Positions 34,159-42,941 of a stretch of 64,000 bases of DNA are shown here, one piece after another. The stretch's first letter is position 1, and each line of letters begins with the position of its first letter. The notes below the pieces were generated by a model. It was not told the DNA's origin. It made no database searches and was given only the letters and a program-made list of their open reading frames with translations. The position numbers were made by a program, and so were the translations under genes. Location: contig NZ_JAMTCH010000004.1 of NCBI RefSeq assembly GCF_024171735.1, positions 1,178,001-1,242,000 on the forward strand. The letters are read 5' to 3'. The DNA comes from Prauserella alba (GTDB lineage Bacteria; Actinomycetota; Actinomycetes; Mycobacteriales; Pseudonocardiaceae).

Positions 34159-35631
34159 ATGGCCATTCGCCGGGCCGGCCCCTGTGTGCTCGCTCTCGTG
34201 TGCACTCTAACCGCGTGCACCTCCGGCAGTGGCGAGCCGCGGACCACCGCACCGCAGCACACGCCCGCCACGTCGGCGGGCGAGAGCCCCGGTGCGCTGC
34301 AGCAACGGCCCGCCGAGCCGGGCGCCCCCGGGATCGGCGACCCGTACTACCCGGAGGCCGGCAACGGCGGGTACGACGCGCAGGGCTACGACGTGTCCGT
34401 GCGCTACGACCCCGACTCCGGGGTGCTCCACGGCGACTCCACGATGACGGCCCGCGCCACGAAACCGCTCAGCCGGTTCAACCTGGACCTGCGCGGGATG
34501 ACCGTCGAGGCGGTGCACGTCGACGGCGCCCGCGCCCGGTTCGACCGGGAGGGTGCGCACGAACTGGTGATCACGCCCGAGCAGGCGAAGGCGGGAAACC
34601 AGCGGTTCCGGGTGCGGGTGCAGTACCACGGCACACCGCAACGAAAGACCAGCGGCCTCGGCAACGACGGCTGGCACCGCACCCCGTCCGGTGGTGCGTT
34701 CGCGATGGGCGAGCCGCCGTCGGCGTCGTTCTGGTACCCGTCGAACGACCACCCCCGCGACAAGGCGACGTTTCGGCTCACGGCGCGCGTCCCGGAGGGG
34801 TGGACGGCGGTGTCGATCGGCCGCGAGGAGCAGTCGACCACGCGGGACGGATGGACGACGTCTCGGTGGATCGAACCCGAACCGGTGGCCGGGTACCTGA
34901 CGACCGTCGCGATCGACCGGTTCGGCGTCACCCGCCGCACGCTCGACGACGGCACCCCGGTGGTGAACGCGTTCGCACCGGGCTCGGAGGATCTGCGGCC
35001 GGAAGCACGGCGCACCGGCGAGATCGTGCGGTTCCTCGAATCGCGGTTCGGCGACTATCCCGCGACCACGACGGGAGGCATCTATCTCGGCGCCGACATC
35101 GGGTATGCGCTGGAGACGCAGGGCAGGCCCACCTACGACGTCGACGCCCGGCTGGAAACGATCGTCCACGAGCTGGCACATCAGTGGTACGGCAACGAGG
35201 TGTCCGTGTCCTCGTGGGCCGACATCTGCCTCAACGAATGTTTCGCCAGCTATGCGCAGTGGTTGTGGGACGAAGGCAAGGAGGGCGCCGACCTGGACGT
35301 CAAGTACCACAAGACCGTGGCCGCCGTGACGGACGAGTTCTGGGAGCCGCCGCTCTACGACATGGGCGCAGGCGACGAGTTCCAGGGCGTGTACAGCAAG
35401 GGAATCCTGGCGATGCACGCACTGCGCCGACAAATCGGCGAGAAGGCGTTCTGGACCGTGATGCGCTCCTGGCCGCGGCAACACAGCGAGGGCAACGCGT
35501 CGTGGCCGGAGTTCGAGCGGTTCGTCGAACGCAAGTACGGCCGCAGCCTCGACGGGTTCTTCGCCGCGTGGTTCCACCGCAGCGGGCTGCCCGACGAGCA
35601 GTATCTGTACCCGGGGACGCTGTCGAACTGA
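34159..35631 (+). CDS. M1-family metallopeptidase lipoprotein
   Basis: 490 residues. Lipoprotein signal peptide with lipobox L-T-A-C (residues ~13-20), so probably anchored outside the membrane. The M1 aminopeptidase N-terminal beta domain precedes the gluzincin catalytic site HELAHQWYGNEV with the third zinc ligand Glu in CLNECFASYAQW (HExxH-x18-E). The C-terminal helical ERAP1-like domain of full-length aminopeptidase N is missing, giving the short form seen in many actinobacteria. The GAMEN exopeptidase motif is not clearly conserved. Substrate unknown. Confidence 0.9.
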   Translation: MAIRRAGPCVLALVCTLTACTSGSGEPRTTAPQHTPATSAGESPGALQQRPAEPGAPGIGDPYYPEAGNGGYDAQGYDVSVRYDPDSGVLHGDSTMTARATKPLSRFNLDLRGMTVEAVHVDGARARFDREGAHELVITPEQAKAGNQRFRVRVQYHGTPQRKTSGLGNDGWHRTPSGGAFAMGEPPSASFWYPSNDHPRDKATFRLTARVPEGWTAVSIGREEQSTTRDGWTTSRWIEPEPVAGYLTTVAIDRFGVTRRTLDDGTPVVNAFAPGSEDLRPEARRTGEIVRFLESRFGDYPATTTGGIYLGADIGYALETQGRPTYDVDARLETIVHELAHQWYGNEVSVSSWADICLNECFASYAQWLWDEGKEGADLDVKYHKTVAAVTDEFWEPPLYDMGAGDEFQGVYSKGILAMHALRRQIGEKAFWTVMRSWPRQHSEGNASWPEFERFVERKYGRSLDGFFAAWFHRSGLPDEQYLYPGTLSN

Positions 35632-35821
35632 GTGCTCGTCCGGTCACTGTGGACGGACTTCCGCGGCGACGTGACCTGCCGTCCGTGTCGAGATGGCCTG
35701 CCGATCCGGGCAGGGCGTCGACGACGGCGCGAACACGCGGCACCGCAGCGTGAGCGACACCCCGCAACGGGCCGGCCTCGGCCGCTGCGGCGCCACCCCA
35801 CTCGCCAGTACCCTCGGCACC

Positions 35822-36136
35822 ATGGCTGTTGTGAAGATCAACGCGATCGAGGTCCCGGAGGGCGCAGGCCCCGAGCTGGAGAAGCGGTTCGCCGCGCGCA
35901 AGGGTTCGGTCGACAACGCTCCCGGCTTCCTCGGTTTCGAGCTACTGCGCCCCGTGTCGGGCGAGAACCGCTACTTCGTCTACACCAAGTGGGAGACGGA
36001 GGAGGACTATCAGGCCTGGGCACAGGGCGGCGCGAAGGAAGCCCACGCGGGCGAGCAGCAGAAGCCCGTGTCCAGTGGCGCCAACCTGCTGGAATTCGAG
36101 GTCGTGCTCGGGTCGTCGCCCGGCTCGGACGAGTGA
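35822..36136 (+). CDS. mhuD: MhuD-type haem-degrading monooxygenase
   Basis: 104 residues, an ABM-fold dimeric haem-degrading enzyme. It begins VVKINAIEVPEGAGPELEKR and continues GFLGFELLRPVSGENRYF, very close to Rv3592 (MhuD). The three functional residues of MhuD sit at the same numbers: Asn7, Trp66 and haem-ligating His75. MhuD opens haem to mycobilin and iron without CO release. The stop overlaps the start of the Sir2 gene by 3 bp. This links the window to iron acquisition from haem. Confidence 0.93.
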   Translation: MAVVKINAIEVPEGAGPELEKRFAARKGSVDNAPGFLGFELLRPVSGENRYFVYTKWETEEDYQAWAQGGAKEAHAGEQQKPVSSGANLLEFEVVLGSSPGSDE

Positions 36137-37002
36137 GCGACGACCTCGACGGCGGTGCACTCGAGCGCTGCGACGACATCGACCACGGCGGCGAACTCGA
36201 GCACTCCGCGGAACTGATCGACGCCGCCGACGCGCTGCTCATCTGCGCCGGGGCGGGCATGGGCGTCGACTCCGGCCTGCCCGACTTCCGCGGCGACGAA
36301 GGCTTCTGGCGCGCCTACCCGCCGTACGCGCGGCTGGGGCTGAGTTTCGTCGAGGTCGCCGACCCGGTGCACTTCGCCGCCGACCCCGAACTCGCCTGGG
36401 GCTTCTACGGCCACCGCCTCGAGCTCTACCGCCGCACCACGCCCCACTCCGGATTCGACATCCTCCGCCGCTGGGCGGCAGGGAAACCGGGCGGCGCGCG
36501 CGTCTTCACCTCCAATGTGGACGGCCAGTTCCAGGAGGCCGGTTTCGCCGGTGTCGCCGAGGTCCACGGTTCGATCCACCACCTGCAGTGCCTCACCGGT
36601 TGCTCCGCCGGCATCTGGCCTGCCGACGACGTGACCGTCACCGTTGACGAGTCCACCATGCGCGCGCAGGAACCGCTTCCGTCGTGTCCTGGTTGCGGAG
36701 CCGTTGCCCGGCCGAACATCCTCATGTTCGGCGACGCCGATTGGCTCGGGGAGCGTTCCCAGCGGCAGCTCGACGAGCTCCAGGCGTGGCGGCGCAGCAC
36801 CGGACAACTCGCCGTCGTCGAACTCGGCGCAGGACTCGCCGTGCCGACCGTACGCAGGCAGGCAGAACTGGCCAGCGCGGCCGACGGCGGGTTGATCCGC
36901 ATCAACCCGCGTGAACCCGAGATCCGTCACGGCCGCGGCGTGTCCCTCCCCATCGGCGCGTTGGACGCGCTGACGGCCATCGATGCACGGTTGAACGGCT
37001 GA
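36133..37002 (+). CDS. Sir2-family NAD-dependent protein deacylase
   Basis: 289 residues. The Rossmann NAD site GAGMGVDSGLPDFRG, FTSNVDGQF and catalytic histidine in EVHGSIHHLQC are present. The zinc ribbon has CLTGC and CPGCG pairs. The N-terminal motif GAGMGVDSG differs from the usual GAGISxxSG, and the segment after it lacks clear desuccinylase Tyr/Arg, so acyl preference is unknown. GTG 36133 overlaps the mhuD stop (GTGA), so the two are translationally coupled. In family terms it is a class III/U-like bacterial sirtuin. Confidence 0.85.
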   Translation: MSDDLDGGALERCDDIDHGGELEHSAELIDAADALLICAGAGMGVDSGLPDFRGDEGFWRAYPPYARLGLSFVEVADPVHFAADPELAWGFYGHRLELYRRTTPHSGFDILRRWAAGKPGGARVFTSNVDGQFQEAGFAGVAEVHGSIHHLQCLTGCSAGIWPADDVTVTVDESTMRAQEPLPSCPGCGAVARPNILMFGDADWLGERSQRQLDELQAWRRSTGQLAVVELGAGLAVPTVRRQAELASAADGGLIRINPREPEIRHGRGVSLPIGALDALTAIDARLNG

Positions 37003-37039
37003 CAACCGTCCGCCCTCGCCCACCCAGGGAGACCGCGCC

Positions 37040-37843
37040 ATGACCATCCTGGTCACCGGAGCCACCGGCAACATCGGCCGCAAGACCGTCGACCACCTGC
37101 TCGAACGCGGCGCCACGAACGTCCGCGCCCTCACCAACAACCCGACGAAGGCCGATCTGCCCGACCACGTCGAGGTGGCCGACGGCTACCTCCGCAGGCT
37201 CGACACCCTCCCCGAGGCGTTCGAGGACGTCACCCGTATGTACCTGGCACCCGCCCCCGACACCGTCGCGGACGTGCTGGAACTGGCCCGCGACGCCGGT
37301 GTCGAGTACATCGTCGACCTGTCCGGCGAACACGAGTCCTGGTGGGGCACGGTCACGCGCGCGGTCGAGGACTCCGGCATCCCGTGGACACACCTGTGGC
37401 CGGGCGATTTCATGGAGAACTGCCTGCTGTGGGCCGAACAGATCCGCCGGACCGGCGCCGTGCACGAGCCGTATCCCGACGCCGCCAGCGCGCCGATCGC
37501 CATGGACGACATCGCGGCGGTCGCCGCGACCGCACTGCTCGATCCCACGCCGGGCACCTCGCATCTGCTCACCGGTCCCGAGACGTTGACCCGGACCCAG
37601 CTGGTCGCCCACATCGCCGCGGCGACGGGCAACGACGTCCGGTTCGTCACGACGTCCCGCGACGACGCCCTCGCTCACCTGCGACCGTCGATGGGCGAGA
37701 ACGCGGAGTTCTACGTCGACACCGTCCTCCCGCTGCTCGACGCAGAGCCGACCCCGGCCAACACGACCGTCGAAGCGGTCACCGGAGTGCCTGCCACGAC
37801 GTTCGCCGCCTGGGCACGCGCCAACGCCGACGCCTTCCGCTGA
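37040..37843 (+). CDS. NmrA-like NAD(P)-binding protein (atypical SDR)
   Basis: 267 residues. The N-terminal dinucleotide motif VTGATGNIG and the overall pattern (RALTNNPTKADLP, MYLAPAPDT, PWTHLWPGDFMENCLLW) match NmrA/QOR2-type atypical short-chain dehydrogenases. These act as redox sensors or NAD(P)H-dependent reductases; no catalytic Tyr-x3-Lys is seen, typical of NmrA-like members. It starts 37 bp after the sirtuin gene, possibly in the same transcript. Substrate unknown. Confidence 0.82.
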   Translation: MTILVTGATGNIGRKTVDHLLERGATNVRALTNNPTKADLPDHVEVADGYLRRLDTLPEAFEDVTRMYLAPAPDTVADVLELARDAGVEYIVDLSGEHESWWGTVTRAVEDSGIPWTHLWPGDFMENCLLWAEQIRRTGAVHEPYPDAASAPIAMDDIAAVAATALLDPTPGTSHLLTGPETLTRTQLVAHIAAATGNDVRFVTTSRDDALAHLRPSMGENAEFYVDTVLPLLDAEPTPANTTVEAVTGVPATTFAAWARANADAFR

Positions 37844-37994
37844 CCGCCGCGGTGCCGGTCAGCACCCCCGCCGCCGCGGCACGCTGCGGCAGGAGGGCAA
37901 TGACGCCGGACGAGGCGTGGGGACCAGTCGCGCCTCGATGCGGAGTACCGGGTGGTCGAACGGCCGGCGCAGCGCTGTCCCCGAACCGCACTCT

Positions 37995-38076
37995 GTCCCC
38001 GGAACCGCAACACGGCGTCCCGAAAGCGCAACACGGCCTCCGGAGAGCGCAACACGGCACCGGGAGTGCAGGACAC
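37995..38076. repeat. 21-bp tandem repeat array, locus 4 (inverted)
   Basis: Minus-strand units end in CAACAC/GGACAC on the plus strand: a partial unit up to 38013, then exact 21-bp units 38014-38034, 38035-38055 and 38056-38076. On the minus strand they begin GTGTTGCGC (two units) and GTGTCCTGC (one unit), so both subtypes occur here. Lies in the 304-bp gap between the convergent NmrA-like and clpC genes. Confidence 0.85.
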
Positions 38077-38086
38077 GCGGATACAG

Positions 38087-38122
38087 AAACGGCGGGCACC
38101 GCGTGTGCGATGCCCGCCGTTT
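38087..38122. terminator. clpC terminator
   Basis: AAACGGCGGGCA (38087-38098) and TGCCCGCCGTTT (38111-38122) form a perfect 12-bp stem with a 12-nt loop. It lies 26 bp beyond the clpC stop and could serve both convergent transcripts. Confidence 0.75.
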
Positions 38123-38147
38123 CTCGGTTCTGCCTAGTCGGCGCTCG

Positions 38148-40709
38148 TCACTCCGACTCGGTCTCGCCGGAGCCCGAACCCGAGCCCTCTTCGCCTGCGG
38201 CCATGCTGACCGGCGGCGCGTCCGGAACCTCGATCGGCTTCTGCTCACCACGGAAGGTGAACGTGGCCTGGTCGTCCTTCTCGTCGCCGACTTCCCAGCC
38301 CTCGACGTCCACGATGATGATCTGGCCCGGCTCGACCTCGCCGAACAGGATCTTCTCGGACAGCTGGTCCTCGACCTCGCGCTGGATGGTCCTGCGGAGC
38401 GGACGGGCGCCGAGCACCGGGTCGAAGCCGCGCTTGGCGAGCAGCGCCTTCGCACGGTCGGTGAGCTCGATGGCCATGTCCTTGCCCTTCAGGGCCTCCT
38501 CGACACGCGTGACCATGAAGTCGACCATCTCGATGATCTGGTCCCGCGTGAGCTGGTGGAAGACGATGATGTCGTCGATCCGGTTGAGGAACTCGGGCCG
38601 GAAGTGCTTCTTCATCTCCTCGTTGACGCGCTGCTTCATCTTCTCGTAGCGCGTCACCTCGTCGTTGCCCGACGAGAAGCCGAGGCTGACGGACTTCGAG
38701 ATGTCCGACGTGCCCAGGTTCGAGGTGAAGATCAGCACCGTGTTCTTGAAGTCGACCGTGCGGCCCTGACCGTCGGTCAGGCGGCCGTCCTCCAGGACCT
38801 GCAACAGGGTGTTGTAGATCTCCTGGTGGGCCTTCTCGATCTCGTCGAACAGGACCACGGAGAACGGCTTGCGGCGCACCTTCTCGGTGAGCTGGCCGCC
38901 CTCCTCGTAGCCGACGTAGCCCGGAGGGGCACCGAACAGCCGCGAGGCGGTGTAGCGGTCGTGGAACTCGCCCATGTCGATCTGGATGAGCGCGTCGTCC
39001 TCGCCGAACAGGAAGTTCGCCAGCGCCTTGGACAGCTCGGTCTTACCGACACCGGACGGGCCGGCGAAGATGAACGAACCGGACGGGCGCTTCGGGTCCT
39101 TCAGGCCGGCACGGGTACGGCGGATCGCCTGCGACACGGCCTTGACCGCGTCCTCCTGGCCGATGATCCGCTTGTGCAGCTCGTCCTCCATGCGGAGCAG
39201 ACGCGTCGTCTCCTCCTCGGTGAGCTTGAACACCGGGATACCGGTCCAGTGGGCGAGGACCTCGGCGATCTGCTCGTCGTCGACCTCGGCGACGACGTCC
39301 AGGTCACCGTCCTTCCACTGCTTCTCGCGCTCGGACTTCTGCGACAGGAGCTGCTTCTCCTCGTCGCGCAGGTTGGCGGCCCGCTCGAAGTCCTGGCCGT
39401 CGATGGCCGACTCCTTGTCCCTGCGCACGTCGGCGATCTTCTCGTCGAACTCGCGCAGGTCCGGCGGAGCGGTCATCCGGCGGATGCGCATCCGCGCGCC
39501 CGCCTCGTCGATGAGGTCGATCGCCTTGTCCGGCAGGTACCGGTCGTTGATGTACCGGTCGGCCAGCGTGGCGGACGCGACCAGCGCGGAGTCGGTGATC
39601 GACACGCGGTGGTGCGCCTCGTAGCGGTCACGCAGACCCTTGAGGATCTCGATGGTGTGCTCGAGCGACGGCTCACCCACCTGGATCGGCTGGAAGCGGC
39701 GCTCCAGGGCGGCGTCCTTCTCGATGTACTTGCGGTACTCCTCGAGCGTGGTCGCACCGATGGTCTGCAACTCACCGCGGGCCAGCATCGGCTTGAGGAT
39801 GCTGGCGGCGTCGATCGCACCCTCGGCTGCGCCCGCTCCGACGAGCGTGTGCAGCTCGTCGATGAACAGGATGATGTCGCCGCGGGTCTTGATCTCCTTG
39901 AGGACCTTCTTCAGCCGCTCCTCGAAGTCACCGCGGTACCGCGAACCCGCGACCAGCGAGCCGAGGTCCAGCGTGTAGAGCTGCTTCTCCTTCAGCGTCT
40001 CGGGCACCTCGCCCTTGACGATGTTCTGCGCGAGGCCCTCGACGACGGCCGTCTTGCCGACACCGGGCTCGCCGATCAGCACCGGGTTGTTCTTGGTGCG
40101 GCGCGAGAGCACCTGCATGACGCGCTCGATCTCGGAGTTCCGGCCGATCACCGGGTCGAGACCGCCGTCGCGCGCAGCCTGCGTCAGGTTGCGGCCGAAC
40201 TGGTCGAGCACCAGCGACGAGGACGGCGTGCCCTCGCCGCGGCCACCACCGGCCTCCTGCGGCTCCTTGCCCTGGTAGCCGGACAGGAGCTGCAGCACCT
40301 GCTGGCGCACGCGGTTGAGGTCGGCACCGAGCTTGACCAGCACCTGGGCCGCGACGCCTTCGCCCTCACGGATGAGGCCGAGCAGGATGTGCTCCGTACC
40401 GATGTAGTTGTGGCCGAGCTGCAGCGCCTCGCGCAGCGACAGCTCCAGCACCTTCTTGGCACGCGGCGTGAAGGGGATGTGCCCGCTCGGGGCCTGCTGC
40501 CCCTGGCCGATGATCTCCTCGACCTGCTGACGGACGCCCTCAAGCGCGATACCCAACGACTCGAGCGCCTTGGCGGCGACACCTTCACCCTCGTGGATCA
40601 GACCCAGGAGGATGTGCTCGGTGCCGATGTAGTTGTGGTTGAGCATCCGGGCCTCTTCTTGGGCCAGGACGACCACCCGCCTCGCGCGGTCGGTGAACCT
40701 CTCGAACAT
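38148..40709 (-). CDS. clpC: ATP-dependent Clp protease ATPase subunit ClpC
   Basis: 853 residues from ATG 40709 with a GGGAG site. Two N-terminal Clp_N repeats ([22 protein letters not shown] and again [17 protein letters not shown]) precede AAA1 (Walker A GEPGVGKT), the UVR-containing middle domain and AAA2 (Walker [14 protein letters not shown]). ClpC unfolds substrates for ClpP1P2 and is essential in mycobacteria, where it is the target of cyclomarin and ecumicin. The C-terminus is acidic Ser/Gly/Glu-rich. Upstream is a possible ClgR palindrome. Monocistronic, between convergent NmrA-like and divergent FhuF-like genes. Confidence 0.97.
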   Translation of the reverse strand: MFERFTDRARRVVVLAQEEARMLNHNYIGTEHILLGLIHEGEGVAAKALESLGIALEGVRQQVEEIIGQGQQAPSGHIPFTPRAKKVLELSLREALQLGHNYIGTEHILLGLIREGEGVAAQVLVKLGADLNRVRQQVLQLLSGYQGKEPQEAGGGRGEGTPSSSLVLDQFGRNLTQAARDGGLDPVIGRNSEIERVMQVLSRRTKNNPVLIGEPGVGKTAVVEGLAQNIVKGEVPETLKEKQLYTLDLGSLVAGSRYRGDFEERLKKVLKEIKTRGDIILFIDELHTLVGAGAAEGAIDAASILKPMLARGELQTIGATTLEEYRKYIEKDAALERRFQPIQVGEPSLEHTIEILKGLRDRYEAHHRVSITDSALVASATLADRYINDRYLPDKAIDLIDEAGARMRIRRMTAPPDLREFDEKIADVRRDKESAIDGQDFERAANLRDEEKQLLSQKSEREKQWKDGDLDVVAEVDDEQIAEVLAHWTGIPVFKLTEEETTRLLRMEDELHKRIIGQEDAVKAVSQAIRRTRAGLKDPKRPSGSFIFAGPSGVGKTELSKALANFLFGEDDALIQIDMGEFHDRYTASRLFGAPPGYVGYEEGGQLTEKVRRKPFSVVLFDEIEKAHQEIYNTLLQVLEDGRLTDGQGRTVDFKNTVLIFTSNLGTSDISKSVSLGFSSGNDEVTRYEKMKQRVNEEMKKHFRPEFLNRIDDIIVFHQLTRDQIIEMVDFMVTRVEEALKGKDMAIELTDRAKALLAKRGFDPVLGARPLRRTIQREVEDQLSEKILFGEVEPGQIIIVDVEGWEVGDEKDDQATFTFRGEQKPIEVPDAPPVSMAAGEEGSGSGSGETESE

Positions 40710-40945
40710 TCCCACTCCCTCGACTGCTGCGCCGGCGGCCCGACCCATCGGTTCCTCGTGATGGGTTCGGCACCGTGAGACCACTCTAGTAGCCATGCGT
40801 ATCCGGTGGCCTACCACTCACACGAATCCGGCGGGTCCCTCGGCGGGCTCGCCGGATCGTGCCATTTCCGGGTTGTCGCTGGCTACGGCGCTGTTTCCGC
40901 AGGGTGCAACGAGTGCACCGCCGCCGCGATTCCCCCGCACCGGGC

Positions 40946-40966
40946 GTGTCCGCTTCCGGCGAACAC
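40946..40966. promoter_or_regulatory. ClgR-like palindrome upstream of clpC
   Basis: Arms GTGT-N-CGC and GCG-N-ACAC flank TTCCG, giving a 21-bp inverted repeat with CGC-N5-GCG at its centre. ClgR, the clp gene activator of actinobacteria, binds CGC-N5-GCG sites. It is ~240 bp before the clpC start, farther than typical. Confidence 0.4.
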
Positions 40967-41061
40967 GCCCGTGAGCGCGCGTCACGCGCCGTGTCCAGCC
41001 GGTTCGCGCTCCCATTGTTCCACCATCGTGTCACCCGACTGGCGCAAGCTCCCCTTGAGGT

Positions 41062-41080
41062 TTAGGTTAGGCTCCCCTTA
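41062..41080. promoter_or_regulatory. IdeR/DtxR-type iron box
   Basis: TTAGGTTAGGCTCCCCTTA matches the consensus TTAGGTTAGGCTAACCTAA at 16 of 19 positions. It lies 58 bp before the chosen start of the FhuF-like gene, as expected for an operator overlapping its promoter. Iron-bound IdeR would repress the gene when iron is sufficient. Confidence 0.8.
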
Positions 41081-41137
41081 AATGCTTCCGGCGCCGGCGG
41101 CAGCCGCCGCCGCACCGCGACACCGTTGGAGCACGCC

Positions 41138-42115
41138 GTGACCGTCGACCGATCCGTGGGTGACGCTGCACACAGTGTCCGCGGGGAAGCGGCCGTCCGG
41201 GCAGGCACCAACGGCAGCCATACCGACCACGGCGACGGGGGCCGCGACACGCCGGCCGGCAGCCGCCCCGACATCTCCCGGACCGGCGGCACGGCCACGA
41301 CCGACGCCGTCCGCAGCGACACGGCCCTGGCCGCGTCACTCTCCCGGATCGACGCCGCGCAGGACCGGTTCACGCTCACGGCCGCGGCCTCCGGCCCCGG
41401 CTGGGTCCGCTGCTCCGACCTGCTCGACGACCCGCAGTACTTCGCTTCCTGGTGGGCGCGCACCGTCGAGTGGCTGCAGGAGACCTACGGCGAGGCGCCG
41501 GGCCGCACCGCGCTCGCCTACGTCATGTCCTGGTACCTGCGCGTCCCGGCGTACGCCGGTGCGGCACTGCTGTTCCACGAACGCCGCGTGCCCTCGCTGC
41601 GCCCCGCCGACCTGGCGGTGCGCCTCGCCGACCACGGACGGCCGAGCCCCGAGGCGATCGCCGTCCTCGGCAAGGGATTCGCGTGCCTGCCGTTCGACCC
41701 GGCGTGCGCCGACCCGCAGACCTCCGTCGCCGCCGACGAACGGACACTCGCCGGCGTGCTGCGTGGCCGCTACACCGCCCACGCGGCCCGGTTCGTCCGC
41801 ACCTACCGGGACGCGAGCCGCATCGGCACCCGCACCCTGTGGTCGGCGGCCACCGACGCGCTCGACGACTGTCTCTGGTGGGCCGGGCGCGACTGCGGCG
41901 ACGAGGGCGGCGGCGTCGCCGACGCCACGCTGGTGCTGGACGCCGCGTTCGCCCCGCTGACGTCGCCGTCGACACTCGGCTCCGGCGACGACGGCTGGGC
42001 CAGACAGCGGCAGAGCTGCTGCTTCACCCACCTGCTCCCCGGCCGCGACGAGTGCGCCGGCTGCCCACGGCTCCGCCGCCACCCACAGGATCAGCACCTG
42101 CGACCCGGTCCGTGA
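41138..42115 (+). CDS. FhuF-like ferric iron reductase
   Basis: 325 residues from GTG 41138 (GGAG upstream). The first ~60 residues are Gly/Thr/Asp-rich and disordered. The C-terminus has the FhuF [2Fe-2S] motif C-C-x10-C-x2-C (in RQSCCFTHLLPGRDECAGC). FhuF-type proteins reduce ferric siderophore iron in the cytoplasm. Expression is probably iron-repressed through the upstream IdeR-like box. No siderophore genes are adjacent in this window. Confidence 0.85.
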   Translation: MTVDRSVGDAAHSVRGEAAVRAGTNGSHTDHGDGGRDTPAGSRPDISRTGGTATTDAVRSDTALAASLSRIDAAQDRFTLTAAASGPGWVRCSDLLDDPQYFASWWARTVEWLQETYGEAPGRTALAYVMSWYLRVPAYAGAALLFHERRVPSLRPADLAVRLADHGRPSPEAIAVLGKGFACLPFDPACADPQTSVAADERTLAGVLRGRYTAHAARFVRTYRDASRIGTRTLWSAATDALDDCLWWAGRDCGDEGGGVADATLVLDAAFAPLTSPSTLGSGDDGWARQRQSCCFTHLLPGRDECAGCPRLRRHPQDQHLRPGP

Positions 42116-42236
42116 CCGGTCCACACCCGGTGACCGGCCGCGCCCGGCGGCGGGCGGAACACCTCGGCGTCACCGGTTCCACATCATCGGCTCCGCACCG
42201 GCGAACCCGATCACGACGTAACCGCGATCACAAATA

Positions 42237-42273
42237 CGAAGGGCCTCCCGGTGTGACACCGGGAGGCCCTTCG
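42237..42273 (-). terminator. lsr2 terminator
   Basis: Arms 42237-42254 and 42256-42273 are perfectly complementary over 18 bp (outer part CGAAGGGCCTCCCGG). On the minus strand the stem is followed by TATTTGT. Lies 53 bp beyond the lsr2 stop and could also end the convergent FhuF-like transcript. Confidence 0.85.
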
Positions 42274-42326
42274 AAGACTCGTTCGAGCGCCGTGCGGCCG
42301 TGAAGCGCGCAGACGCCGACGCCCAC

Positions 42327-42677
42327 TCAGTTCTTGCGGTGGTAGGCGTCGACAACCTCGGACGGGATACGACCACGGTCGGAAACGTCGTAACCGTTCT
42401 TGCGCGCCCAGGCACGAATCGCCTGGTTCTGTTCACGGTCGACCGCGGCGCTACGGCCTGCCTGCGGCTTCGACGCGGTGGCGCGGGTCGTGCGCTTGCG
42501 ACCGCCCGCCCTGCGGGCGTGCTCGACGTACTGCGCGAGCGCGTCACGCAATTCCTCGGCGTTTTCCGCCGAGAGGTCGATCTCGTACGTCACACCGTCC
42601 AGACCGAACTCGACGGTCTCTTCCGCCTCCGACCCGTCAAGGTCGTCGACGAGGGAGACGAGAACCTTCTGCGCCAT
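42327..42677 (-). CDS. lsr2: Lsr2 nucleoid-associated xenogeneic silencer
   Basis: 116 residues, the normal length. The N-terminal dimerisation domain ([26 protein letters not shown]) and the C-terminal DNA-binding domain ([20 protein letters not shown]) with the AT-hook-like R-G-R motif are intact. Lsr2 binds AT-rich minor grooves and silences horizontally acquired DNA. The linker is basic ([19 protein letters not shown]). Position between clpC and lysS matches M. tuberculosis Rv3597c. Confidence 0.97.
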   Translation of the reverse strand: MAQKVLVSLVDDLDGSEAEETVEFGLDGVTYEIDLSAENAEELRDALAQYVEHARRAGGRKRTTRATASKPQAGRSAAVDREQNQAIRAWARKNGYDVSDRGRIPSEVVDAYHRKN

Positions 42678-42876
42678 CCTTGCTTTCCTCCTGTGAAACC
42701 TGCGATAGACCGATGAGACCGCCGATCCCCATCGGTGCCGGAAACCTCATGGAACCGTACAACCGAACCGGCTTGCCGATCCGGCCGGGCGAGCGGTCCC
42801 CATGAGGCAAAGTCGGGGAACTGCTGACAGTAATACCCCTGCTAACTCATAAAAGCAAATCAGACGCCCGAGTTTT

Positions 42877-42923
42877 GTCGGGTTTCCCGACGGATGGGAG
42901 ACGACTTCACCTCGCCTCCCATC
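42877..42923 (-). terminator. Double hairpin after lysS
   Basis: GTCGGG/CCCGAC (42877-42891) and GATGGGAG/CTCCCATC (42893-42900 with 42916-42923) form two successive stems just beyond the lysS stop on the minus strand; the outer one is followed by AAAACTCG. Probably terminates lysS before the lsr2 promoter region (42700-42860), which is AT-richer than its surroundings. Confidence 0.65.
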
Positions 42924-42941
42924 GTGACCGGCAGATCGAAA

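Larger units (their letters stand above)
40710..41137. other. Intergenic region between divergent clpC and FhuF-like genes
   Basis: 428 bp without a convincing gene. It contains a 21-bp palindrome at 40946-40966 and an IdeR-like box at 41062-41080, listed separately. No other structure was recognised. Confidence 0.6.
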
